Positions 6,954-15,267 of a stretch of DNA of 64,000 bases are shown here, in pieces (position 1 is the stretch's first letter; each line of letters opens with the position of its first letter). The translations under genes and the position numbers were made by a program. This DNA is from an uncultured Eubacteriales bacterium (lineage in GTDB: Bacteria; Bacillota; Clostridia; Peptostreptococcales; Anaerovoracaceae), in contig UQOC01000004.1 in assembly GCA_900542565.1 (NCBI GenBank), forward strand, positions 1 to 64,000, read 5' to 3'. A model generated the notes under the pieces. It made no database searches. It was not told the DNA's origin and worked only from the letters and a program-made list of their open reading frames with translations.

Positions 6954-8707
6954 GATATATATGCAAATACGCCCCTGTGGAAGTGTTCACTTCCATGGGT
7001 GTTGAGATGAAAAGGATAGAGCCTGATGTGACCAGCTTCACTCAGGCTGACATAAAAATGCACCCCAACATATGCAGCTTTGCCAAAGGCGTCCTGGAAG
7101 ATGTGCTCGCCAACGACTACGAAGGCGTGATCCTCACCACCTGCTGCGACAGTATCCGCAGACTGTACGATGTCCTACGGGAAGAACTGCCCGGAAGATT
7201 CATCTACATGCTGGACACGCCCCGCACCACCAAAGAGGCCGGCGTTGCCCTGTACGAGACCCGTATCAGGAACATGATAAAAGCCTATGAGGAGTTTTCC
7301 GGAAAATCTTTCAACGAGGATGATCTGGCCCGTCTGCTGGAGCCTATGACCAAAGACCAGACCATCTCCATAAAGAGAGATCGCCTGAACATCGGGCTGA
7401 TCGGCGCAAGGGCCAACGAGACCATCGTTGACATCCTCTCGGCCAAGGGCGCCAATATAGCTTTCGATCTGACCTGCACCGGCATAATGAGAAAATACCT
7501 GCTGGAGCCGGGCCATGTGCTGGAAGGCTACACCAGAGGCCTGCTGAGCCAGTTCCCGTGCATGCGCATGGAAGAAGCCGCCGGACGGGACAAGTTCATA
7601 GACCGCTTTGCTGACAGCGTAGACGGGGTGATCTACCACACTGTCCAGTTCTGCGACAATTATTCTTACGAATACGCCTGGCTCAAAAAGACGGTAAAGA
7701 GCCCTATGCTCCTGCTGGAGACCGACTACACCAGGCAGAGCCGCGGCCAGATCCTGACGAGGATAGAGGCCTTTCTTGAATCTCTGAGGCCTGCGGCTCC
7801 TGAGCGTTCGGCCGGCGGCAGGTCACATGCCGACGGGATACATGCCAACAGGACATATGTCGGCGAGGTAACGGCCGGCGGCGGCTCCTCTCAGAAGGCG
7901 GAAAAGCAAATTTCAAAAGGGAGAGATCATAAAATGTATGTAATGGGAATAGACAGCGGTTCCACTTCGACCAACGCTGTGATAATGGATGCAGATAAAA
8001 AGATCATCGCTTCTACGGTCGTCAGGACAGGAGCCAAATCGGCAGACAGCGCGGCCCGCGCCCTTGAGGAAATCCTCAGAGCGGCCGGACTTTCGCAGAG
8101 CGACCTTTCATATATAGTTTCCACCGGCTACGGCCGGGTGAGCATAGACTTTGCCGACGAAAATGTCACTGAGATCAGCTGTCACGGCCGCGGCGCCCAC
8201 TATTTCAACCCGTCCATCAGGACTATCCTGGACATCGGCGGTCAGGACAGCAAAGCGATCCATCTGAACAGTTCCGGGGAAGTTACTGACTTTGTAATGA
8301 ACGACAAGTGCGCTGCCGGCACGGGCCGCTTTCTGGAGATGATCGCCCGTACTCTTGAGATAGACATTTCGGAGCTGGGCCCTGCCGCCCTTAATTCTAC
8401 CGAGGAAATAGAGATAACCAGCATGTGCTCGGTTTTCGCCGAATCGGAAGTCATCTCCCTCATTGCCAACAATAAGGAAAAGCCCGACATCGCCTGGGGC
8501 GTATGTAAGGCCATAGCCAACAAGGCCTATTCTCTCCTCAAGCGGGTAGGTATGGAAAAGGAGTTCATGATGACCGGCGGAGTTGCTAAGAATCCCGGCG
8601 TAGTAAAAGCTGTAGAAGAACGGATCGGAGCCAGTCTCTACATCTGCGATGAGCCTGAAATAGTCGGCGCCGCCGGAGCCGCCCTTTATGCGGTGGATAA
8701 GCTGTGA
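6947..8707 (+). CDS. 2-hydroxyacyl-CoA dehydratase subunit fused to its ATP-dependent activase
   Basis: Residues 1-280 form a second dehydratase-like subunit (TTCCDSIRRLYDVL near 63, FPCMRMEE near 203, VQFCDNYSYEY near 229, LLLETDYTRQSRGQI near 258). A low-complexity linker of about 50 residues follows, and residues 330-586 are a complete BadF/BcrA/HgdC-type activase: MGIDSGSTSTNAVIMD phosphate loop, DIGGQDSKAI, and the cluster region NDKCAAGTGRFLE with a second cysteine in TSMCSVFAESE. Activases are normally separate homodimers of about 260 residues. Met330 (ATG at 7934) has AAAGGGAGA before it, so a free activase may also be made. Confidence 0.88.
   Translation: MLGYICKYAPVEVFTSMGVEMKRIEPDVTSFTQADIKMHPNICSFAKGVLEDVLANDYEGVILTTCCDSIRRLYDVLREELPGRFIYMLDTPRTTKEAGVALYETRIRNMIKAYEEFSGKSFNEDDLARLLEPMTKDQTISIKRDRLNIGLIGARANETIVDILSAKGANIAFDLTCTGIMRKYLLEPGHVLEGYTRGLLSQFPCMRMEEAAGRDKFIDRFADSVDGVIYHTVQFCDNYSYEYAWLKKTVKSPMLLLETDYTRQSRGQILTRIEAFLESLRPAAPERSAGGRSHADGIHANRTYVGEVTAGGGSSQKAEKQISKGRDHKMYVMGIDSGSTSTNAVIMDADKKIIASTVVRTGAKSADSAARALEEILRAAGLSQSDLSYIVSTGYGRVSIDFADENVTEISCHGRGAHYFNPSIRTILDIGGQDSKAIHLNSSGEVTDFVMNDKCAAGTGRFLEMIARTLEIDISELGPAALNSTEEIEITSMCSVFAESEVISLIANNKEKPDIAWGVCKAIANKAYSLLKRVGMEKEFMMTGGVAKNPGVVKAVEERIGASLYICDEPEIVGAAGAALYAVDKL
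7921..7936 (+). promoter_or_regulatory. Internal ribosome binding site and ATG for a free activase
   Basis: AAAGGGAGAG ends a few bases before an in-frame ATG at 7934. Initiation here would give a 257-residue activase of normal family length. Confidence 0.55.
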
Positions 8708-8775
8708 TATGAGTTTTTTCCATGCGGTCCCCATGCCGTAAAATACGGTCTGAAAAAAGCTGTCACCGTCTCAAA

Positions 8776-8820
8776 AAAAGTCTCACCAGCACCGCAAAAA
8801 GCGAGCCAGGTGAGACTTTT
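8776..8820. terminator. Bidirectional terminator between activase and MerR genes
   Basis: AAAAGTCTCACC (8776-8787) is a perfect 12-bp inverted repeat of GGTGAGACTTTT (8809-8820), with T runs in both directions. It serves the convergent dehydratase operon and merR gene. Confidence 0.88.
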
Positions 8821-8859
8821 ATATGTCAGGATTCTCTAAAACCTGCATGGATTTGCTCG

Positions 8860-9642
8860 TCAGATCGGCACCTGTACCTCGTAATTCCATTGCAAGATAC
8901 CGGACACGACTATCAGCTGCACCGTGAATCCCGGCTGCAAGCCATACCGGTCCCAGGCTGCATCTTTGAGCCTGCGGACCGTTTCTTTTCTGTCCTCTTC
9001 TGTGCATCCTGCGCACAGGTATCTGCCCGCCGGCAATATCACAAGCCCGTTGATCTCCTCATATCTCGTGCAGACAGAAAACAGCCTTGAAGTCCCCTTT
9101 TCCGCATATATTCCGGCCAGATCCTCAAATTGAAACCGGTCTTTTAAATCTTCAGGGATCATATGGTAAAAATGGCTCAGATAATTCCACAGATTGGCGA
9201 CCGTCGGTTCTTCCAATGTATCGGACAGCATGATCACCCGCTCCGGAAGTTCCTTTATGGCAAGGCCTTCCATACCCTCAATCCCCTTTAGCTTTCTCTC
9301 ATAATCGGCTTTGGCAGCTTTTATCTTGGCCTTGCTGTACTGAAGGGCCGCTATCTTTTCGTCAGCCTTTTTTTCCGCCTGCTTTAGAAAATCAACTATC
9401 TTTTCCAGATCGTTGTATTCCAGCACCTCTTTTATCTCTTTGAGGGAAAGATCCATGAGCTGCAAGGCGCGGACAGTATTGAGCCTTACGATGTCCTGTC
9501 CTGTATAATAGCGATAGCCGGTCCATGGGTCTTTTCTGCTGGGTCTGACCAGCCCTATCCTGTCGTAGTGCCGGAGGGTTTCGCTGGTTGTTCTGGCGGC
9601 GGCTGCGGCCTCACCTATTGTAAAAAATTTTTCTTTTTTCAT
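8860..9642 (-). CDS. MerR family transcriptional regulator with effector domain
   Basis: The 260-residue regulator has an N-terminal MerR winged helix (FTIGEAAAAARTTSETLRHYDRIGL, split by its turn, residues 5-30; WTGYRYYTGQDI to 52), a long coiled dimerisation helix (about 75-115), and a C-terminal ligand-binding part of about 140 residues with a GyrI-like look (PAGRYLCAGCTEE). The start at 9642 is chosen because GGGAGAAG precedes it and the family begins there; a longer frame from 9741 lacks support. It is divergent from the lipoprotein gene and the shared promoter carries a MerR-type operator. Confidence 0.92.
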   Translation of the reverse strand: MKKEKFFTIGEAAAAARTTSETLRHYDRIGLVRPSRKDPWTGYRYYTGQDIVRLNTVRALQLMDLSLKEIKEVLEYNDLEKIVDFLKQAEKKADEKIAALQYSKAKIKAAKADYERKLKGIEGMEGLAIKELPERVIMLSDTLEEPTVANLWNYLSHFYHMIPEDLKDRFQFEDLAGIYAEKGTSRLFSVCTRYEEINGLVILPAGRYLCAGCTEEDRKETVRRLKDAAWDRYGLQPGFTVQLIVVSGILQWNYEVQVPI

Positions 9643-9652
9643 ACTTCTCCCG

Positions 9653-9683
9653 TTGACATTTGTGTTGCACAAAGGTTTATTAT
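9653..9683 (+). promoter_or_regulatory. MerR-type promoter (TTGACA-N19-TATTAT) with operator in the spacer
   Basis: TTGACA (9653-9658) and TATTAT (9678-9683) are 19 bp apart, the long spacing that MerR proteins correct by twisting DNA. The spacer contains the perfect dyad TTTGTG-N3-CACAAA (9659-9673). The promoter reads toward the lipoprotein gene at 9742. Confidence 0.82.
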
Positions 9684-9685
9684 CC

Positions 9686-9714
9686 ATTTTAGCATGGGTG
9701 ACCATGTTAATCAA
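9686..9714 (-). promoter_or_regulatory. Promoter of the merR gene
   Basis: TTGATT and TAAAAT with a 17-bp spacer are seen on the minus strand. Transcription would start within the operator at 9659-9673, which predicts autorepression. Confidence 0.6.
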
Positions 9715-9741
9715 TCGGATCATATATCCGGGAGGAAGCAC

Positions 9742-10398
9742 ATGAAAAAAGGATTTATACTCATATCGTTTTTAATGGCCGCCTGTCTGGCTCTGACCGG
9801 CTGCTCCAGCGAAAGCGAGCCCTTTGAGGCCAAAAGCTACACACCCGATGTGCCTGTCAGAGGAATAGAGCTGGATGTCCGGGACCGGGCCGTCGAGGTG
9901 ACAATTTCCGAAGATCAGCATGTCCACATCGAGTATTCGGAAAACAGCAAGGAATATTACGACATCGCAGTCTCAGAGGACAGCATCCTGACCGTGACCG
10001 GCGCCTCAGACAAGGATCTGTCCGATTATATGGGCGGCAAGCCGTCCGATGAGGACCGGAAGATCTCCATACAGATCCCCGATTCCATGCTGGACTCACT
10101 GGACATTTCCACCACCAATGAGGACATATCCCTTGAAGCTCTGGCTGTAAATGGCAGCATAAGCCTTTCCTCAAACGGCGGCAATATCTCTTTTGACGGC
10201 CTCGATGCCGGGAAATCCATATCCCTTGACACCAAAAACGGCAATATAGAAGGTACCATCAGGGGCTGCTGGGATGATTACTCCATAAGGGCCGAGATCA
10301 AGAAAGGCGAAAGCAACCTGCCTGAAAGCAAGGAAGGCGGCGCAAAGACTCTGGATGTGTCGGCCAACAACGGCGATATAGACATCAAATTCGCATAA
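9742..10398 (+). CDS. DUF4097 family lipoprotein
   Basis: The 218-residue protein has a lipoprotein signal (SFLMAACLALTGCSS, lipobox LTGC, Cys about 20) and then a repetitive beta-helix-like region with parallel strands such as ISLSSNGGNISFDGL and ISLDTKNGNIEGTIRG, ending DVSANNGDIDIKFA. This is the DUF4097/putative adhesin pattern, which is often linked to envelope-stress systems. GGAGG lies before ATG 9742. It is the only gene after the MerR-controlled promoter, so it is the predicted target of the divergent regulator. Confidence 0.85.
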   Translation: MKKGFILISFLMAACLALTGCSSESEPFEAKSYTPDVPVRGIELDVRDRAVEVTISEDQHVHIEYSENSKEYYDIAVSEDSILTVTGASDKDLSDYMGGKPSDEDRKISIQIPDSMLDSLDISTTNEDISLEALAVNGSISLSSNGGNISFDGLDAGKSISLDTKNGNIEGTIRGCWDDYSIRAEIKKGESNLPESKEGGAKTLDVSANNGDIDIKFA

Positions 10399-10404
10399 AA
10401 AACA

Positions 10405-10440
10405 GGTGGAAAGTCATGTGCTTTCCACCCTCTCGTTTTT
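10405..10440. terminator. Terminator after the lipoprotein gene
   Basis: GGTGGAAAG (10405-10413) and CTTTCCACC (10421-10429) form a perfect 9-bp stem, with TTTTT on the plus side and AAAAAA on the left. It also suits the convergent nth operon. Confidence 0.85.
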
Positions 10441-10451
10441 ATCTTATGGCA

Positions 10452-11093
10452 TTATTCGGCACTCTGTCCGTTCACATATTCACAGTACTCTACTATCGGG
10501 CACTGGTCGCATTTTGGCTTGCGGGCGTCGCAGCACTGCCGTCCGTGGAAGATCAGGCTGTGGTGGGTCCTGGACCACCTATCCTCTGGTATCCTGTCCA
10601 TCAGGGCAAGCTCGGTCTTGAGCACATCCTTTTCGTGTACCAGCCCTATCCTGTTTGCCACCCGGAAAACATGGGTATCCACAGCTATCCTCTGATGCCC
10701 GAAGCCCACAGAGAGGACAACATTGGCTGTCTTTCTGCCCACTCCCGGCAATGAGACGAGGGCGCCATAATCGTCGGGAACCTGGCCGCCGAAGTTTTCC
10801 ACCAGCGACTTGGCAAGGCCCACGATGTTTTTGGATTTTGTCTTATACATCCCTATGCGCTTTATGTACTGAGCCACCTCTTCCGGGTCGGCCACGGCCA
10901 GCTCGTAAGGAGTCGGATATTTTTCAAACAGCGCCGGAGTCACCTGATTTACCGACTTGTCCGTTGTCTGGGCGGAAAGGGCTACCGCCACGATGAGCTG
11001 ATAGACATTTTGGTGATCGAGGGCGCACTCAGCCTGTGGATAAGTTTCTTCCAGTATGTCAAGTATCTTGTTTATGTCTTCTTTCTTTACCAT
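10452..11093 (-). CDS. nth: Endonuclease III
   Basis: This 213-residue bifunctional glycosylase/AP lyase removes oxidised pyrimidines. It has the helix-hairpin-helix LPGVGRKTANVVLS with the catalytic Lys (about 118), the catalytic Asp in AVDTHVFRVANRIGL, and the C-X6-C-X2-C-X5-C [4Fe-4S] ligand set near the C terminus (first Cys about 189). Length is normal. AAAGGA precedes the ATG, and the start codon overlaps the stop of the frameshifted small gene upstream. Confidence 0.97.
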   Translation of the reverse strand: MVKKEDINKILDILEETYPQAECALDHQNVYQLIVAVALSAQTTDKSVNQVTPALFEKYPTPYELAVADPEEVAQYIKRIGMYKTKSKNIVGLAKSLVENFGGQVPDDYGALVSLPGVGRKTANVVLSVGFGHQRIAVDTHVFRVANRIGLVHEKDVLKTELALMDRIPEDRWSRTHHSLIFHGRQCCDARKPKCDQCPIVEYCEYVNGQSAE

Positions 11094-11402
11094 GATGATT
11101 CCTTTCTATATAAGATGCAGGGGATAAAGCTGTTTTTCTGATCTATGGGCATGACTTCTCCGCACATACAGATAATGCCTCTGCTGCCCTGTACTAAGGC
11201 CGTCCTGTCGAGTACCTGATATTTTTTGATCTCTCTGCGGTCGGGCCATGGCGGATTCTCCCGGCGACAGGATTTTTAAACAAAAAGAGAACTCGGCCGG
11301 CCAGATTCTTTCTGACAGCACTTTGTCCATGCGAAAGAGATAATTATACCGTCTAAAATTCTCCCAAAGATGCCTGCTGCCTTCGCCGAGAGAATTTCGC
11401 AT
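11087..11402 (-). pseudogene. Small gene of unknown function with a +1 frameshift
   Basis: An ATG at 11402, after AGGTGAGG, opens a frame that passes through WENFRRYNYLFRMDKVLSE and then derails at an A5 run on the minus strand (11273-11277). Removing one A joins it to a frame encoding KKYQVLDRTALVQGSRG and IICMCGEVMPIDQKNSF, with three cysteines, ending at a TAA that overlaps the nth start. The restored product is about 104 residues. I do not recognise the family. Without the correction the frame continues as low-quality sequence to 11106. It overlaps the end of the MmcQ-EVE gene only slightly. Confidence 0.55.
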
Positions 11403-11410
11403 AAGTGGCC

Positions 11411-12463
11411 TCACCTTTCAAGCTCCTCCGCCAGATCTTCCGGAATACCTCTGGGGCCTCTTACACCCTTGATCCCAAAGTTCATGAGCCTCTTTCTGGT
11501 GAACAGGTCCCTGGGATATTTGCGGGTCAGCTTGAGCAGCATTGCCCTGGAAATACTCAAGTTCTTGTCCCTGTATCTGTAGGGGATGTCCACCTCCACC
11601 GCAACGCAGCGAAACAGCACGGCCGAAACCGGAGCGCCCACATAGATATACACTGTGTCTCCTGCTTTCACATGGCTCGACTGCTTCCATCGGATCGTGT
11701 CCGTGTCCTCAAAGGCCCCTATGATATCGTAATACTGCGGATTTGCGGGTATGAGCCACTGTCCGGGTCTGCCCTTAGCCGCCGTTCCGGCAGGCCGTCC
11801 GGCAGAAGCTTTATGACTGATCTGGATCATCTCATGGATCTCATCATCAGAAAGACTTTCATCGAGGACAACGCTGACCCAGCTCTGCTTGTTCATATGA
11901 TAAGCCTTGTAGATCCCTGATTTTTCCAGACAGCCCGGCGCCAGCCCGTCCAGCTTCACATTGAGTATCTCGACCTCTCCGGTCTTGCCTTCCTCAAGCT
12001 TGCTCCTGTCTATATCCATGATGACGGCAAACCATTTGCGGCTTTCCGGATTGCGGAAAACCCCATAGCCGGGAGCCGTCTTCCATAAAAACTCCGGCTC
12101 TGCGCCATATTCACGATTGATATACTGCTCTATCCTGTTGCTCTGGTCAGAAGCAAAGTGGAAGCTATCAAAACAATTTTCTCTGATTTCCTCCAGGATA
12201 GCGATGTATTCCGCTTTCACACAGCCTGCAAACTTTCCCGTCGCTCCCTGCACCCGAAAAGCCGTATATTCGTCTTCGGCAGCCTTGTCAAAGACCTTTC
12301 CTGTCAGTTTCATTTCGCTGTCTATCTCCACGACGGCCCTCATTGCGCCTCCGGCAAAATCCCTTTCATAGATATATCTGCCGTCTGTCTTTGTGAATCC
12401 ATATTTTTTCAGCCTGCCTGCGTCGGCTCTGCTTTTTCTGAAAACATCCTGTTCCAGACTCAT
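11411..12463 (-). CDS. MmcQ/YjbR-like protein fused to an EVE-type PUA domain
   Basis: The 350-residue protein has an MmcQ/YjbR DNA-binding-like region at about 100-225 (KWFAVIMDIDRSKLEEG, VEILNVKLD, AYHMNKQSWVSVVLDESLSD). A C-terminal EVE-like domain follows (about 240-345: QWLIPANPQYYDIIGAFEDT, WKQSSHVKAGDTVYIYVGAP). EVE domains belong to the PUA group and often bind modified bases or RNA. The first 90 residues are unassigned. GGAGGGGG precedes the ATG. It directly follows the phosphoesterase gene and precedes the broken gene and nth. Confidence 0.82.
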   Translation of the reverse strand: MSLEQDVFRKSRADAGRLKKYGFTKTDGRYIYERDFAGGAMRAVVEIDSEMKLTGKVFDKAAEDEYTAFRVQGATGKFAGCVKAEYIAILEEIRENCFDSFHFASDQSNRIEQYINREYGAEPEFLWKTAPGYGVFRNPESRKWFAVIMDIDRSKLEEGKTGEVEILNVKLDGLAPGCLEKSGIYKAYHMNKQSWVSVVLDESLSDDEIHEMIQISHKASAGRPAGTAAKGRPGQWLIPANPQYYDIIGAFEDTDTIRWKQSSHVKAGDTVYIYVGAPVSAVLFRCVAVEVDIPYRYRDKNLSISRAMLLKLTRKYPRDLFTRKRLMNFGIKGVRGPRGIPEDLAEELER

Positions 12464-13330
12464 TTAAGCCCCCTCCTGTCCGGACTTCAGGGTAACGGAC
12501 ACCAGCTCCGGCCTGTTGCCCACTCTGAAAGGAAAAATACTGTTGCCTATACCGCGGCTCACCACCATGACCGTGTCGTCCTTTTTATAGGTTCCGGCTG
12601 TATACTTTGGAAAAAATCCCTGATCCGGCGCCACGAGTCCTCCGATAAAAGGAAGCCTGATCTGTCCGCCGTGGGCATGTCCGGAAAACACCAGTCCGGC
12701 TCCTGCTTCGGCATATACTTCAAGAAGCTCCGGCCTGTGGGAAAGCAGGATAGTATATATGTCTTTGTCATAGCTTATGCTCCTCAGGACGGTGCGGGCA
12801 ATTTCGCCGTCATCTACGCCAAATTCATGGGCAAAGTCCGGATCATCTATTCCGACTATGTTTACAGCCTCTCCGCCTGCCTCGATCTGTTCCGCCTGTC
12901 CCGACAATATATGTACACCCAAACCCTTGAGTCCTTCTGCCAGATCTTCATACTCATCTGCGCGCGCCTCATGGTTGCCGGTAACATAAAATATGGGACA
13001 CATGCCTGCGATCTGCCTGACCGTATCAAGAGCCCTGTCCGCATCCGCATGCCTTGAATCTATCAGATCCCCTGTGATGACGATCAAATCAGGCTTTCGC
13101 TCCTTTATCCCGGCTATCAGGTCGGCTGTCACCTTATCCGAACCGGTGTTGTGCAGATCCGATATCTGTATTATCTGGTATCCGTCAAAAGACTCCGGTA
13201 TGTCCTGACCGGATATCACATGTTCTGTGACAGTCAGTGATGTATTCTCAAAGTGCAGGTAAACCCCCGCAGCAGCTGCAAATATCAGTGCCACCGTCAA
13301 TATCTTCCATCGTTTTTTCCGTTTTTCCAT
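12464..13330 (-). CDS. Membrane-anchored metallophosphoesterase (YkuE/YaeI-like)
   Basis: The 288-residue protein has an N-terminal membrane anchor (about 8-27) and the calcineurin-like metal site in order: ISDLHN, VITGDLIDSRH, YVTGNHEA, LLSHRPE and FSGHAHGGQIRLP. Relatives include YkuE and E. coli YaeI, which act at the membrane, the latter on phospholipids. Length fits. It starts the minus-strand operon leading into the MmcQ-EVE gene, with no gap between them. Confidence 0.92.
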   Translation of the reverse strand: MEKRKKRWKILTVALIFAAAAGVYLHFENTSLTVTEHVISGQDIPESFDGYQIIQISDLHNTGSDKVTADLIAGIKERKPDLIVITGDLIDSRHADADRALDTVRQIAGMCPIFYVTGNHEARADEYEDLAEGLKGLGVHILSGQAEQIEAGGEAVNIVGIDDPDFAHEFGVDDGEIARTVLRSISYDKDIYTILLSHRPELLEVYAEAGAGLVFSGHAHGGQIRLPFIGGLVAPDQGFFPKYTAGTYKKDDTVMVVSRGIGNSIFPFRVGNRPELVSVTLKSGQEGA

Positions 13331-13412
13331 GATCTGATTTTACCACAAAGGAGTCTGTGAGTCTACCTGGGGCCGATCATTTCCGACCGTTTGCGGACTG
13401 ACATGCGTGCAC

Positions 13413-13456
13413 AAAAAAAGGCCGCCCCCTTGTGCCTTTATGGGAAGCGGCCCTTT
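13413..13456. terminator. Terminator after the first aldo/keto reductase gene
   Basis: AAAGGCCGC and GCGGCCCTTT pair with one bulge around a 20-base loop. The A run at 13413-13419 gives a T tract on the minus strand, suiting the reductase operon. Confidence 0.72.
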
Positions 13457-13466
13457 GCTGCATATA

Positions 13467-14324
13467 TTAAAATTCTTCGTGTACTTTGTATGCGTGGAGT
13501 GATTTTATGAGAGCCGGATCAGTGTGGTCGATGATCTCGCTGTGGCCTATGTCCATGGTCTTTATCTTTTCCATGTCCTCTGCCGAAAGCTCAAAGTCAA
13601 ATACATCGAAGTTCTGCTCCATCCTGTTTTTGTGCACCGACTTAGGGATGACAACGACACCCCTCTGAATATTCCAGCGGAGAGCCACCTGAGCGGCGCT
13701 CTTGCCGTACTTGGCACCGATCTCTGTCAGTATCGGATCGGTAAAGAAGTTTCTCTTGCCCTCGTTGAACGGGCCCCAGGCTTCCGGAACAACTCCGTAA
13801 GAATCCATGGTGTCTACATTGAGCTGCTGCTGGAAAAACGGGTGCATTTCCACCTGATTTACCATAGGCCTTATCCTTACGGTTTCGCACATATCGGCGA
13901 TTATCTGCGGATAGCAGTTGGCCATACCTATGGTTCTGACTTTTCCGGCCTCGTAGGCTTCTTCCAGAGCTCTCCACGCCCCATAATAATCGCCCATGGG
14001 CTGATGCAGCAGGAGCAGGTCGATATAGTCGGTATCCAGTTCAGAAAGAGCCAGGTCCACGGCCTTCCGACATTTTTCATATGAGTTGTCCTGCATCCAG
14101 ATCTTGGTGGTCAGGAAGATTTCTTCCCTGGCCACTCCGCTTTCTCTGATGGCCTCGCCTACGGCTTTCTGGTTCATGTATGACTAGGCCGTGTCGATCA
14201 GTCTATAGCCGACGCTGATGGCGTCCTTTACAACTTGTCTGCACTGTTCATGATCTCTTACCTGAAATACTCCGTATCCCAGCATAGGCATCTTCACTCC
14301 GTTTGCCAATGTTCTGTATTCCAT
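13467..14324 (-). pseudogene. Aldo/keto reductase interrupted by an amber codon
   Basis: The full frame runs from ATG 14324 (GGGAGA before it) to 13467, 285 codons, and aligns throughout with the intact paralogue just upstream. Codon 47 is TAG (14186-14184), inside the conserved DTAxSY motif and between catalytic Asp and Tyr. A CAG-to-TAG change is the simplest origin. The part after the stop, 236 codons from Met at 14177, keeps the catalytic Lys (IFLTTKIWM) and His (LLLHQPMG) but would lack the Asp and Tyr, so any restart product should be inactive. A sequencing error cannot be excluded. Confidence 0.85.
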
Positions 14325-14406
14325 TTCAATGTCTCCCTTCTGCATGTCAATCTTTATTGTCTACTGCACGGTCAATGCCGGCCGCCTGAGGGTGTGCCGC
14401 ACCGTA

Positions 14407-15252
14407 CTATTTCTGACTGTCCAGATCAAGGGTCATGGACGCATATGCTTCTTCCTGTTCCGGTGTGGCGTTATAGTATCTTACGCCCTTGTCTATGGCT
14501 GCTATCTCTTTCATTTCATCTTCGGTCAGTTTAAAATCGAAGATTTCAAAGTTTTCCCTCACATGGTCAGGATTCTTGCTGCCCGGTATCACTATGAAGC
14601 CCATCTGGGTGTGCCATCTGAGGATGATCTGGGCAGGGGTCTTGCCGTATTTTTCCGCCAGCTTTGCGAATACAGGCTCATTGATGAGAGCTTTGTCCCC
14701 GTGTCCCAGCGGGTACCATGCCATGATCCTGATGTCATAGTCCTTGAGTTCTTCTCTGAGGGCGGTCTGCGGAAAATACGGATGAGCTTCCGTCTGTATC
14801 ACCTGCGGCTTGATCTGGGCGTTTTCCAGTATATCCCTAAGCTTTTCATCGTGGAAGTTGGAGATCCCGATGGCCTTGATCTTGCCTTCTTTGTAAGCCT
14901 TCTCCATCTGCCTGTAGCCCGCCATGTAGTTGCCTGCCGGCTGGTGTATAAAAAGCAGGTCGACATAGTCCAGGCCCAGCCTCTTTAATGTCTCGTCCAC
15001 TGCGTTGTTATCTTCGTACACCGTAGGCCACAGCTTTGTGCTGACGAAAATTTCTTCTCTATTCACACCCGACCTTCTGATGGCTCTGCCTACGGCTTTT
15101 TCGTTCATATAGGCGTTGGCAGTATCTACCATCCTGTATCCGCACTGAAGAGCTTCATACACCGATCTTTCCGCCTCATCAGGTGAGAGCAAAAAAGTTC
15201 CTATGCCGAAATCCGGCATCTCTACTCCGTTGTTAAGTCTGATAATTTCCAT
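14407..15252 (-). CDS. Aldo/keto reductase
   Basis: This 281-residue NADPH-dependent oxidoreductase is intact. The catalytic tetrad is visible as Asp43 and Tyr48 (VDTANAYMNEKAVG), Lys73 (IFVSTKLWP) and His103 (LLFIHQP). The cofactor-binding end is IVIPGSKNPDHVRENFEIFDF. It resembles 2,5-diketo-gluconate reductase-type enzymes, but the substrate is unknown. AAAGGGGAAA precedes the ATG. It lies 15 bp after the TetR gene and upstream of the broken paralogue, consistent with an operon controlled by that regulator. Confidence 0.95.
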   Translation of the reverse strand: MEIIRLNNGVEMPDFGIGTFLLSPDEAERSVYEALQCGYRMVDTANAYMNEKAVGRAIRRSGVNREEIFVSTKLWPTVYEDNNAVDETLKRLGLDYVDLLFIHQPAGNYMAGYRQMEKAYKEGKIKAIGISNFHDEKLRDILENAQIKPQVIQTEAHPYFPQTALREELKDYDIRIMAWYPLGHGDKALINEPVFAKLAEKYGKTPAQIILRWHTQMGFIVIPGSKNPDHVRENFEIFDFKLTEDEMKEIAAIDKGVRYYNATPEQEEAYASMTLDLDSQK

Positions 15253-15267
15253 TTATGTTTCCCCTTT

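Noticed and set aside
11106-11275. Unshifted C-terminal half of the 102-codon frame
   Set aside because: Its sequence is low quality, while the shifted frame is protein-like and abuts nth.
14184-14186. Pyrrolysine insertion at the amber codon
   Set aside because: The site aligns with Asn/Gln in ordinary reductases and nothing in the window suggests a pyrrolysine system.
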